IMG/VR virus record: IMGVR_UViG_3300044591_002313
Coordinates: 1-51,801 of that record
Length of the DNA stretch: 51,801 nucleotides
Strand: one strand, 5' to 3'
DNA from: a virus
Shown: positions 33,799 to 41,548 of the stretch, one piece after another
Numbering within the stretch: position 1 is the first letter of the stretch
Layout: every line of letters begins with the position of its first letter
Notes under the pieces: generated by a model
Told to the model about the DNA's origin: nothing
Databases searched by the model: none
Seen by the model: the letters and a program-made list of their open reading frames with translations, nothing else
Made by a program: the position numbers and the translations under genes

Positions 33799-34197
33799 TT
33801 AGTTCATTATGTCGAACATTCCTTTGTAATAATGAGGTTGCTTCAAAAAATGTTCTGTGTACTGAGACAAATGAGCAATATACTCGCTATGATGTTTGTC
33901 GTGTAAAAAGTATTTCTTTTTCCATATAGGATTACCTTGATAGTTATTCCCCAAATACTGGAAGGTTTTATCCTTGCCAGTATTGGAGAAGTAACTACTC
34001 ACAGGAAACTTTTTAATAGGAAAGCCAGGGATATTAGTAATACTAAAGTTTAAATCGTTCAACACATCCTGTATCCACTTGGAAAAGGGGGTATCTGAAC
34101 CAACATCAAACTTATAATACCACTGATATGGATTTAGGGAAGGGTGATCTTTGTCAAAATCATCCTCATCGTATTCTTCATCAAAATCCTCGTACAT
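33799..34197 (-). CDS. Hypothetical protein with acidic N-terminus, 132 aa
   Basis: The first 17 residues are almost all Asp, Glu, Tyr and Phe (MYEDFDEEYDEDDFDKD). The remainder is a tryptophan- and tyrosine-rich globular domain (YQWYYKFDVGSDTPFSKWI, FFLHDKHHSEYIAHL-like segment). No family recognised. It has a possible promoter directly upstream. Confidence 0.55.
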   Translation of the reverse strand: MYEDFDEEYDEDDFDKDHPSLNPYQWYYKFDVGSDTPFSKWIQDVLNDLNFSITNIPGFPIKKFPVSSYFSNTGKDKTFQYLGNNYQGNPIWKKKYFLHDKHHSEYIAHLSQYTEHFLKQPHYYKGMFDIMN

Positions 34198-34204
34198 TAT
34201 ATCC

Positions 34205-34231
34205 CTTATACCTATTTATTGTTAGTGTCAA
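34205..34231 (-). promoter_or_regulatory. Possible sigma-70-like promoter
   Basis: On the minus strand TTGACA (34226-34231) and TATAAG (34205-34210) are separated by 15 bases, shorter than ideal. The -10 box ends 8 bases before the start codon at 34197, so the transcript would be nearly leaderless. Confidence 0.3.
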
Positions 34232-34263
34232 AGTGGGTGACAACCACACCTTACACACAAATC

Positions 34264-35439
34264 TTAGCCAATACAAAATTGATCACTAATCTGGTTTGCC
34301 AGATCGCGGGCAGCACCAGAAAGGAATCGGTTGTTGCTGAAATACAATGCTGTAGACGCTTGATTGAGGTACTCGACCACCGTTTTTAAAAGTTTGGCCT
34401 GGGACTCACTCAAATCTAAACCGTTGTCACCAGAATGAGATGGCAATACTGGCGACGGATCACCATAAACCTTTTCGTAGTTATTGCCGTAAGACTTATT
34501 GCACTTATATTCTCCATATTTGGTGGTGTTGTCGAGCTGCTTATTAAAGTCTCCCCACACACTATCTTTAGTATTCTTTTGACCACAATAATCAGCAGTG
34601 CTGTTAGTGTAAACAGCCTTCTGGTTATTTAGTTCGTTCAAAATGTTCTGAGCAGCCTCTACTGTTACAGGAATTCCTGTGATATCAGACTGCTTATATG
34701 TTTTACGCCACTGTTCAAACCAAGCATCAGACGTTGCATTAGGAACAATAGTTACTGTTGCTGGTTGACCAGTTAACGCTTCAATCAAATCCTTAACATT
34801 AACTGTTTGACCAGTTGAGCCTTGAAGAATAGTAGAGTAATAAGGGGCTTTCTTTTCCCAACACTTACGCCACCAAGTATAAGGAACACGATAAATCTGA
34901 TTAATCTTGATGGCTCTTGCATCTCCGCCAAAGTAATTTACAAGTTTCTTTTGGATACCATTCCAACGAGTCTTGTTAAGAGACTGTCTGCTCATTTTAT
35001 CAAGAACCCAGTAAACTTGATAACCATTACGAGTATCAACAACCCAACTAGGTTGAACAGGGAAACCGTTGATCTTCTGAAGAAACTCTGTCTTTTTAGC
35101 CATTACTTCCTTAGAAGAAAGATAATTACCATTAGCATCTCGACCAGCATCAATATCAACAAAACAGGCTCGTACTTCGTTAATAGCATACTGCTTTCGT
35201 CCACCGTTTACATAAAAGTAAACATCTGAATCATTATTAAGGTTAGCGTGGACTGCTGTTGTTAGGTGGTCAGTATGAGCCATACTACTAATCTTCTTGC
35301 GAGGATTACCGTTATAGCAATAAATTTGCTGACTACCAAAAGACTCAATAAACTGTCCTCTCATCTTACAATGATTGGTATCAAAAGCGTTGTTTGTGTT
35401 CTTATCGTAAGGATTAAAGCCAAGGTTTCCATTAAACAT
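34264..35439 (-). CDS. Primase-like (AEP/RepB-primase-type) protein
   Basis: I start at the ATG at 35437-35439 (AGGAA upstream); codons further upstream run into a tRNA-like element. The 391-residue protein shows three motifs in the order of archaeo-eukaryotic primase-like proteins: FVDIDAG (94-99, DxD), VVDTRNGYQVYWVL (133-146) and INQIYRVPYTWW (179-190, the RxP motif). The remaining 200 residues hold a low-complexity Asn/Thr region and a helical C-terminus. Priming or polymerase activity is inferred. Confidence 0.6.
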   Translation of the reverse strand: MFNGNLGFNPYDKNTNNAFDTNHCKMRGQFIESFGSQQIYCYNGNPRKKISSMAHTDHLTTAVHANLNNDSDVYFYVNGGRKQYAINEVRACFVDIDAGRDANGNYLSSKEVMAKKTEFLQKINGFPVQPSWVVDTRNGYQVYWVLDKMSRQSLNKTRWNGIQKKLVNYFGGDARAIKINQIYRVPYTWWRKCWEKKAPYYSTILQGSTGQTVNVKDLIEALTGQPATVTIVPNATSDAWFEQWRKTYKQSDITGIPVTVEAAQNILNELNNQKAVYTNSTADYCGQKNTKDSVWGDFNKQLDNTTKYGEYKCNKSYGNNYEKVYGDPSPVLPSHSGDNGLDLSESQAKLLKTVVEYLNQASTALYFSNNRFLSGAARDLANQISDQFCIG

Positions 35440-35508
35440 AATCTTATTCCTGTAATTAATTAACCATGCCGGGATAGCAAACCCATTACTATCATTATCA
35501 GCAAAAAA

Positions 35509-35564
35509 AGATAGGATTGGAATCGAACCAATCAATAACTAGTATCCGCACCAGCGGCCCATCT
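35509..35564 (-). other. tRNA-like element lacking a full set of arms
   Basis: The minus strand folds as a 7-bp acceptor stem (35558-35564 with 35509-35515, one G-U) and a perfect T-arm (stem 35528-35532 with 35516-35520, loop TTCGATT), but only 25 bases lie between them instead of about 39. They can form one stem (CTGGT with ACTAG, or CCGC with GCGG), so either the D-arm or the anticodon arm is missing. A T-run follows. It lies between rIIB and the primase-like gene. Confidence 0.45.
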
Positions 35565-35576
35565 TCATTTCAACGA

Positions 35577-36455
35577 TTAGTTATAATCGTCGTAATCTTC
35601 ATCATCACCATAGTCTTCTGCGTAAGCCTCATCATCTTCATCGTCCTCATCATTCCATCCCCAATCATAATCATTATCATATTCTTCTTCATCATCATAG
35701 TCATAATCAACGCCACTGTCTAGACTAGCCGAATAAAGTGGCTTGAGAAGTTCGCCTTGATACTCTCCGACAACTTCATATCGGCAAGTGCGAAGTTTCT
35801 CAAAATTACAATCACTGGGAACGCTGACAACATCACGGGGATTAATCTTGACAATAACAATCTTGTCGCCAGCCTCAAGACTACCATAGCCGGCCACATA
35901 ATTCAATGCACCAGCATGAAGTCCATTAGAACAGCCCCTAGCACGATCATCGTCAACCTTTGATCTTGTCATTTGGCAAACCTTACCAACATGATTATCA
36001 AAAGTTCCACGATACTTATCCATGTAGTCGCTCCTGACTGCCTTATAGGCAAGGAAATGACCATCATCGGTAATCGGCAGATGCTCATGCTCAAGGAAAT
36101 CGTATAGTTCCTTTTGGCTCTGCATACTAGGATTTTCCATCAGATTATTCAGGAACGTAACAAGGGGCTGGAAAGGTAGACCCTTGCTCATAAACTCCAG
36201 AATACGCTTGCTGATGCTACCATGAACAACCTCACCCTCATAAGTAACTTGTCCGTTTTTAATCTCAACGAGACCGTCACTAAATGCGGCGACTGCCTTT
36301 TCTACATCAACAATTGATAGCAACTCATCAGCAGTTGCAGTAGGTAGTGCCTCAAGAATCATCTTATAGTTAATATGATCTGGCAAAACCTGATAACTCT
36401 TATTATTAAGAACAACCGTGAGGTTGCCATCAACAAACATAAACGGAACGGACAT
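35577..36455 (-). CDS. rIIB: rIIB-like protein with acidic C-terminal tail
   Basis: The core matches phage rIIB-like proteins: LYDFLEHEHLPITDDGHFLAYK, YRGTFDNHVGKV, CSNGLHAGALNY and VVSVPSDCNFEKLRTCRYEV. A 45-residue tail of Asp, Glu and Tyr follows. In T4, rIIA and rIIB affect lysis inhibition and exclusion, but their biochemistry is unclear. It lies 28 bases downstream of rIIA with AAGGAG before its start. Confidence 0.8.
   Translation of the reverse strand: MSVPFMFVDGNLTVVLNNKSYQVLPDHINYKMILEALPTATADELLSIVDVEKAVAAFSDGLVEIKNGQVTYEGEVVHGSISKRILEFMSKGLPFQPLVTFLNNLMENPSMQSQKELYDFLEHEHLPITDDGHFLAYKAVRSDYMDKYRGTFDNHVGKVCQMTRSKVDDDRARGCSNGLHAGALNYVAGYGSLEAGDKIVIVKINPRDVVSVPSDCNFEKLRTCRYEVVGEYQGELLKPLYSASLDSGVDYDYDDEEEYDNDYDWGWNDEDDEDDEAYAEDYGDDEDYDDYN
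35583..35712. repeat. Low-complexity acidic-tail coding tract
   Basis: ATC, TTC and ATA triplets (plus strand) repeat here and encode the Asp/Glu/Tyr tail of rIIB on the minus strand. The tract is likely to vary by slippage. Confidence 0.5.
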
Positions 36456-36483
36456 AATTAAAACTCCTTGTTACCTGTGAAAT

Positions 36484-39147
36484 TTACTTAATTAGACTAC
36501 TCAACTGAATCTTGAACAACTCAACCTTATCACTGTCCATACTCTCAATCCAAGCACTATTTCTCTTACCGTAGTAAGAATCAGCAAATTGAGAGATAGG
36601 ATTATTCTTACTGTCCAAATCTCTAAGATTGCCGTTATGCTGGTTGCTTCCCATAATATACTTCAACATCGGGTTCTTGTCAACCTCGACTTTAAGAATT
36701 TTCTTCAAATCAGCCGCTTTGGTCAACTTATGCTTGATTGCTTTAGTCTCAGACTTAAACAATTTAATATAAGACTCAGCATCGTCAGACTGTCCAAACA
36801 TCTCATGTTCAATCTTATTTACTAAAGTATTATACTGTACATTTTTCTTCTTGAGTTCTTTGCTGTCAAGATTATCAATACCTCGATCCTTTAGCAAGGA
36901 GTTAATGTGATCAAAATATTCAGTTTGAGAGAATCGTTTCAGATCAAAAGTTGCTCTGTGCATAGTATCAGCAAAGAATTCCATAACAAGAAAATTATCA
37001 ATCACATTGGATAGTTCAGTATTCTTGATATATTTCTTATAGTCAAGACCAAAAATACTCAACATATGACAAGAGAACTGACTAACCAATGTTCCATGAT
37101 TCCAGTAATAATTATTACCGTTATCTTCGTCCTTAGTGATGAATTCCTTTTTGTAGAATTCAACAATAGAGTTGTATTCATTGGCACTGTTAAAGTAGTC
37201 CTTAACATAAGTTGAAAGAATATTCTTTAGCCAAGTGTTAAAGTCAGTAAGGTTATATCCTTCATTTTGCAGTTTTGACACAAAATTACTCTTGATAGCA
37301 TAAACCTTAATATTACCAAACAGACTCTTAATATTTTCGTTACTAAACAATCCCACAATATTGCTAATCTTAGGAAATTCTGGTGTGCTTTGATAACGCA
37401 AAATAGGAACATAAATAATACTATCTTGGTCGATGAGTTCATCTAGTTCGTCGCTAGTAAGAGTTTTAAGATTAAGAGCATCATTGTATTCTACACTGAG
37501 ACTACCAGCATCCTTTGATGCTCCATGAATGAAGAATACATCTTGATCACTGACACTACCCTTAGAACCTCTAACTCCAGGCTTTCGTGGAGAGTTACTC
37601 TTAATCAAGTCCTTATAGTCGCTGACCTTAAGAATATTATGACTACCAACATCTTCAATAAGTTTATCAAAACCCTCATTGGACTTTGAAATATCCTTAC
37701 TGTCGATCATCAGATACGCAAAACAATCCTTCTCGTTACAATAACGAGTCACGATCTTCTTGGCTGTTTCTTCACTCTTAACGTCGCATACGAAGAAACT
37801 AAGTGGCCCAGTTTTACGCTGACTACTATAGTAGTATTCACCCTTACCCGTAAGAGTATTATGATGGAGATGATTTGTCATATAGACCATGCGGCGAGAA
37901 CGATATCCAGAGGTTCTGTAATTAAAAACATACAGAGCCTTTCCAGCACCAATCTTATATTCAATATCTTCGCCACTATTGATATTATGAACCTTACCAT
38001 TACTATCAGTCCATGAAGCACCAACGCCCCATCCACCAGCAAGATCATTCAACTGATAATATGTGCTGATTGCTTCAATTCTGGTTTTAGCAGCAGCAAT
38101 TTTCTTACTAAATTCTTCCTTCATCTCAAGATAAATACCCTGAGTCTTTTCACGAAGGGCTTTAATGACAGCCTTGGTATACTGCAATCCTTCGCGGGAA
38201 ACATCCATTTCAAGTTCCCCGATACCAAAGTCCAGTTCAAGATAAAGATTTTGGTTAAGAATTTCTGTTACGAAACTCTTCCAACTATCAATGTCGGCCT
38301 TACCAAAAGCCCTATTCCACTTGGCAATATGCTCAGGTTGATCTGCTTTTTGTTCGCCCACAAGTTGAGATGCAACAACAGGATATGCAATATTACCCAT
38401 AAGAGCAACAATACCACTGTCAATATGATGATATGTGCTGGGATAATGAGTATTATCATTAGAAAGTCGGCATACCCTCCAACCTTCACCACTAATCACA
38501 ATATTCTTATTGCTATAAGCATGATCCTTGAGAGAAGTGATAACACCACCCTCAATAATAGGCTTCATCTTAAAGTAATGGAAGATACGAATAGACTTCT
38601 GACTAAACTCAGTAAAGTCATACTGCTTAACAGCGAAACTAATTTCAAGACCATTAGGTTCGTCAGTATCGCTTACATTAAACAGATTAAGGGTAGGCAC
38701 ACCATTATCGTCAATAGCGGCGATATAAGTGTACTTTTGACCATTATAATAAGAACTGGTAGTAAAACTCTTAGTATAAGCAAAAGGACTCTTAGAACCT
38801 AGACCAAGACAGCCCACAAAATCATTGCTATCATTCTTATTGGATGCACCATAAGTAGTATACAGGTTCTCCATATCTGCCTGACTAAGACCAGTACCAT
38901 AGTCACGCACAATAAAATTAGGATTAGCAGCAGTAGGCAACGTCACCTTAAAAGGATTTTTATTGCCAGCACTAACATGACTATCATAAGCATTGGTAGA
39001 CAGTTCACGAATAACCGCCATTACCTTATCGGAATATAGAGAGTCCGACAAAATCTTAAACATTTTACTGGTTTGGGCAATCGTAAAACCCGATGCACTC
39101 TGAACACCAGTACTATGAGTCTCAATAACGCGATCAGCCAACTTCAT
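36484..39147 (-). CDS. rIIA: rIIA-like GHKL-ATPase protein
   Basis: I start at the ATG at 39145-39147 (GGAG 8 bases before); the frame continues upstream only through the promoter. The 887-residue protein has GHKL ATP-binding motifs: IRELSTNAYDSH (N box), VRDYGTGLS (G1) and GCLGLGSKSPFAY (G2), all in the first 120 residues. The rest has no recognised domain. It is the rIIA partner of the next gene and the two share a strong promoter. Confidence 0.85.
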   Translation of the reverse strand: MKLADRVIETHSTGVQSASGFTIAQTSKMFKILSDSLYSDKVMAVIRELSTNAYDSHVSAGNKNPFKVTLPTAANPNFIVRDYGTGLSQADMENLYTTYGASNKNDSNDFVGCLGLGSKSPFAYTKSFTTSSYYNGQKYTYIAAIDDNGVPTLNLFNVSDTDEPNGLEISFAVKQYDFTEFSQKSIRIFHYFKMKPIIEGGVITSLKDHAYSNKNIVISGEGWRVCRLSNDNTHYPSTYHHIDSGIVALMGNIAYPVVASQLVGEQKADQPEHIAKWNRAFGKADIDSWKSFVTEILNQNLYLELDFGIGELEMDVSREGLQYTKAVIKALREKTQGIYLEMKEEFSKKIAAAKTRIEAISTYYQLNDLAGGWGVGASWTDSNGKVHNINSGEDIEYKIGAGKALYVFNYRTSGYRSRRMVYMTNHLHHNTLTGKGEYYYSSQRKTGPLSFFVCDVKSEETAKKIVTRYCNEKDCFAYLMIDSKDISKSNEGFDKLIEDVGSHNILKVSDYKDLIKSNSPRKPGVRGSKGSVSDQDVFFIHGASKDAGSLSVEYNDALNLKTLTSDELDELIDQDSIIYVPILRYQSTPEFPKISNIVGLFSNENIKSLFGNIKVYAIKSNFVSKLQNEGYNLTDFNTWLKNILSTYVKDYFNSANEYNSIVEFYKKEFITKDEDNGNNYYWNHGTLVSQFSCHMLSIFGLDYKKYIKNTELSNVIDNFLVMEFFADTMHRATFDLKRFSQTEYFDHINSLLKDRGIDNLDSKELKKKNVQYNTLVNKIEHEMFGQSDDAESYIKLFKSETKAIKHKLTKAADLKKILKVEVDKNPMLKYIMGSNQHNGNLRDLDSKNNPISQFADSYYGKRNSAWIESMDSDKVELFKIQLSSLIK

Positions 39148-39191
39148 TGTTTTTCTCCAAATATCCTGTGAATCGTTCCCGTGATACGCCA

Positions 39192-39219
39192 ATCATACCA
39201 TAGGTTATCGGCTTGTCAA
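39192..39219 (-). promoter_or_regulatory. Sigma-70 promoter for rIIA-rIIB
   Basis: TTGACA (39214-39219) and TATGAT (39192-39197) are separated by 16 bases on the minus strand, 45 bases before the rIIA start. This is near consensus. Confidence 0.85.
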
Positions 39220-39220
39220 G

Positions 39221-39457
39221 TCACCTTTCTTTAGATTGTATCGCCAGCCATCCTAAATATGCTGTAAGCAATCCAAAAAACTTAAGAAAATTAACCGGCA
39301 AGAAAAACCAATAAAATCCAACACCTACACTCAACAGGCCCAAAATCCATATAATAAATCTTGGAATATAAACCGATTTGCTTAAAAGAAATGTTGCTGG
39401 TCCCAATAAAACAACAAATAAAAACATTAGAGTAACTAACAAGGCTAAACTAGCCAT
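39221..39457 (-). CDS. Small membrane protein, 78 aa
   Basis: Three hydrophobic segments (about 3-25, 32-50, 55-70) and a basic end (QSKER). It could be a holin-like or inner-membrane protein. No family recognised. Its stop lies right at the rIIA promoter and its start overlaps the coiled-coil gene upstream by one base. Confidence 0.55.
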   Translation of the reverse strand: MASLALLVTLMFLFVVLLGPATFLLSKSVYIPRFIIWILGLLSVGVGFYWFFLPVNFLKFFGLLTAYLGWLAIQSKER

Positions 39458-39768
39458 CAGTATTCCTCGTCAGAATCCGAATCATAGTTGTCGTATTCTT
39501 CACCACCATAGTCCTCATCATCATAAGGACTCCATTCGGTATTATATTTCTCCTCTTCTTCTTCCATCTGTTCTTCAATTAACTCAGCAGCATCCATTAT
39601 TACTTCAAATTCTTGAATTTTATTTAGAATCAGGCTAATTTTTTTATCAAGCCCTTTAAATGATTTCTTAATATCTGTTAAATCCTGAGAAAACTCATTT
39701 TTTGTACTGTTGATTTCTTTATTTAGTCTGCTGAGTTCTTTATAAAGATCATCTATATCTTTAGACAT
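39457..39768 (-). CDS. Coiled-coil protein with acidic C-terminal tail, 103 aa
   Basis: Residues 1-70 are a heptad-rich helix (IDDLYKELSRLNKEINS, LKKISLILNKI); residues 70-103 are Glu, then Asp, Tyr and Gly-rich. The layout suggests a dimer with a disordered acidic tail. It shares the acidic-tail style with rIIB. A GGTGTAT element lies 31 bases before its start. Confidence 0.55.
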   Translation of the reverse strand: MSKDIDDLYKELSRLNKEINSTKNEFSQDLTDIKKSFKGLDKKISLILNKIQEFEVIMDAAELIEEQMEEEEEKYNTEWSPYDDEDYGGEEYDNYDSDSDEEY

Positions 39769-39798
39769 TGTGTAAACTCCATTGAAAATAGCCTAAAA

Positions 39799-39809
39799 TT
39801 TAATACACC
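39799..39809 (-). promoter_or_regulatory. GGTGTAT element before the coiled-coil gene
   Basis: The minus strand reads GGTGTATTAAA, 31 bases before the start at 39768, in a 51-base gap between genes. Confidence 0.45.
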
Positions 39810-39819
39810 ATTATGACCA

Positions 39820-40350
39820 TTAATAAATGGAGCATTTACATTGATATTTTTTACAATAATTGCACTTAGGGCCGGGTTCTGAAAATCCCCAAGCATTACA
39901 TTCCCTATCAAAACTTTCTTTTCCGGTATCTATACAAACTAGTTTAGATTTTTTATTTCTGGTTACATAACCAATATTATAGTAATGACAATCCCAAAAT
40001 TTCAGTCCAGTTTTATCATGTATAATGTTTACTAAATTTTGTATTTCGCTTAATCTCTTTCTCATTGATTTTTCATCTACTGTTTTCGCTCGTTCTGTAA
40101 TAAAGCCCCAGCCAGTAATATGATCTTTCAATAGAGGATCATCAAAAGTTAGTCTGCAAATTTCTCCATAAACTTTAGGGGCCAACCCAAGTTTGCTTAG
40201 TAATTTTTGTTTTGTATAAGCGTCTATTGCCCAATTTTTGTTTTTAAACTGCTTGAAACCAAGTGTACTAGAATGTTTAATAGAATAGAACTCAGCAGAA
40301 CCGCCCTCTTCAAAAGATTCATGAATATCAATTTTGTATTTCATTTTCAA
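39820..40350 (-). CDS. Kinase-fold protein with C-terminal cysteine cluster
   Basis: The 176-residue protein carries compact kinase motifs: GGSAEFYSIK (glycine-rich), LGFKQF (Lys33), GWGFITE (hinge), FWDCHYYNIGYV (Asp120 and Asn125, catalytic loop of the aminoglycoside-phosphotransferase kind) and LVCIDTGK (Asp141, DFG-like). A CNYCKKYQCKC cluster (163-173) ends the chain and may bind zinc. It is small for a kinase. Substrate and activity are unknown. Confidence 0.6.
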   Translation of the reverse strand: MKMKYKIDIHESFEEGGSAEFYSIKHSSTLGFKQFKNKNWAIDAYTKQKLLSKLGLAPKVYGEICRLTFDDPLLKDHITGWGFITERAKTVDEKSMRKRLSEIQNLVNIIHDKTGLKFWDCHYYNIGYVTRNKKSKLVCIDTGKESFDRECNAWGFSEPGPKCNYCKKYQCKCSIY

Positions 40351-40660
40351 TAACTTTATTGCCAGTTAATTGTTCAATAATAAATATTGCAGAACGTAAT
40401 TCTTCAGTTTCAAAAATTTTAATTGGGCCTCTAGGGATATTCATCTTAAATGTTGCATAAACGGCATAATACGGTTCGCTTTTTGCCAAACCATCAATGT
40501 TAAAATATTCTTCTAAAGCATTTACTTCTTCTGGAATAACGCCGCCATTATAGTCAGTGATGTCTCTAATAGTATAAATATGATAGTGAAGAATATTAGA
40601 TCGTTGATTACCTTCATTAGAACACCATCCTCTAAACATTTTATTCGGGTGACTTACCAT
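40328..40660 (-). CDS. Hypothetical protein, 110 aa
   Basis: A soluble beta-rich protein with no recognised motif (YYAVYATFKMNIPRGPIKIF). The ATG at 40658-40660 has AAGGGA upstream, so I prefer it to the in-frame ATG at 40639. It overlaps genes on both sides by 20 to 23 bases. Confidence 0.5.
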   Translation of the reverse strand: MVSHPNKMFRGWCSNEGNQRSNILHYHIYTIRDITDYNGGVIPEEVNALEEYFNIDGLAKSEPYYAVYATFKMNIPRGPIKIFETEELRSAIFIIEQLTGNKVIENEIQN

Positions 40661-40949
40661 AGTGGCATCCCTTCCAATCTCCTTTCAAAAACTCTTCTCT
40701 ATTAGAATAGAGTGGAACAACCGTACTTTGATCATTAAATGGGTTATTTTGAATATTCAAATCGTATAGATCTAATCTATCGTTTATCCTAGCAAATGCA
40801 ATAGGATGTTCAAAAAACCTTTTCAGTTTTTCATTTTCTGCCCTGAGTTTCTTTAATTCGTCCTTAGCATTGTTTATCCAAAATCTGTCAGCACCAGATG
40901 CCCAAGCAAAATCAATAATAGTTTCAATTGGATGAGAATTAGTATTCAT
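40641..40949 (-). CDS. Hypothetical protein, 102 aa
   Basis: The N-terminal half contains a short coiled-coil (AKDELKKLRAENEKLKRFF); the rest is polar. Nothing identifies the family. It is the first gene after the tRNA on this strand, 19 bases away. Confidence 0.5.
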   Translation of the reverse strand: MNTNSHPIETIIDFAWASGADRFWINNAKDELKKLRAENEKLKRFFEHPIAFARINDRLDLYDLNIQNNPFNDQSTVVPLYSNREEFLKGDWKGCHYGKSPE

Positions 40950-40968
40950 GTTACATTCCTTTTAATAG

Positions 40969-41041
40969 TAGGAGCGATGGGATTCGAACCCATACTGGAC
41001 GGATTTTAAGTCCGATGTCTCTGCCGTTGGACTACGCTCCC
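40969..41041 (-). tRNA. tRNA-Leu (anticodon TAA)
   Basis: A full cloverleaf is visible on the minus strand: acceptor GGGAGCG at 41035-41041 pairs with 40970-40976 (the first pair is G-U), a D-arm GTC/GAC, an anticodon loop CTTAAAA (anticodon TAA) and a perfect T-arm (ATGGG, TTCGAAT, CCCAT). The variable region is only five bases, whereas leucine tRNAs normally have a long variable arm. No CCA is encoded. It would read UUA codons, which are common in this AT-rich sequence. Confidence 0.85.
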
Positions 41042-41046
41042 ATATA

Positions 41047-41128
41047 AACAATCAACTACAACAATCAAAGCGATATCGAGGTTTATTATATTTGTGCCTC
41101 ATCACCGAAATCATTGTAGAAGATTGTT
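41047..41128. repeat. Imperfect inverted repeat upstream of the tRNA
   Basis: Arms 41047-41061 and 41114-41128 match in 13 of 15 bases as inverted repeats around a 52-base loop. The loop contains TATAAT on the minus strand (41085-41090), a possible -10 for the tRNA transcript. Confidence 0.4.
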
Positions 41129-41155
41129 TACTGTTTGGATTAACAAACGATATCA

Positions 41156-41437
41156 TCAGCCGTTGGTATGAGCCTTGAGGCGACGAACAACTTCGGCCAT
41201 AGCCTCAACATTGTCTACCGTCTTAACAGGCTTCGCTCGTTCCATAGCGGGGAGTTCAATACCCTTCTTGGTCAAAGCGGCCTTAGTACGGGCATAACGA
41301 GCCATAGTACTAGCAACCTTCTGACCCGTCTTTGCAGCAATCTCAGCATAAGTCTTGCTAGAGAAAACTGCCTCAAGGAACTGCTCATCGCTGCAACGAA
41401 CACGCTTCTGCTTCTCAGTTGTAATTACATCAGCCAT
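41156..41437 (-). CDS. Small helix-turn-helix-like protein, 93 aa
   Basis: Residues about 15-45 (DEQFLEAVFSSKTYAEIAAKTGQKVASTMARYART) read as a helix-turn-helix: AEIAAKTG is the recognition turn. The C-terminal part is basic and helical. It probably binds DNA as a regulator. It has a consensus promoter 83 bases upstream, and so may be expressed early. Confidence 0.6.
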   Translation of the reverse strand: MADVITTEKQKRVRCSDEQFLEAVFSSKTYAEIAAKTGQKVASTMARYARTKAALTKKGIELPAMERAKPVKTVDNVEAMAEVVRRLKAHTNG

Positions 41438-41519
41438 AATAAACCTCCAAAATAACTAACCAATTAACTCAACGCTTGGCTCAATCGCATGATTGACACA
41501 ACCTCGCGTTGTTTTCCTT

Positions 41520-41548
41520 AGTATACCTCATATCATCGGCGTTGTCAA
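41520..41548 (-). promoter_or_regulatory. Sigma-70 promoter for the HTH gene
   Basis: TTGACA (41543-41548), a 17-base spacer and TATACT (41520-41525) on the minus strand. The -35 overlaps the stop codon of the small conserved gene at 41545. Confidence 0.85.

Noticed and set aside
38251-38802. Plus-strand open frame of 183 codons opposite rIIA
   Set aside because: It lies wholly inside the well-supported GHKL/rIIA gene, has no ribosome site and its product shows no family pattern; it mirrors the codon bias of the minus-strand gene.
39148-39192. Longer rIIA start at a TTG (39190-39192)
   Set aside because: This start would sit on the -10 box; the ATG at 39147 has a good GGAG site.
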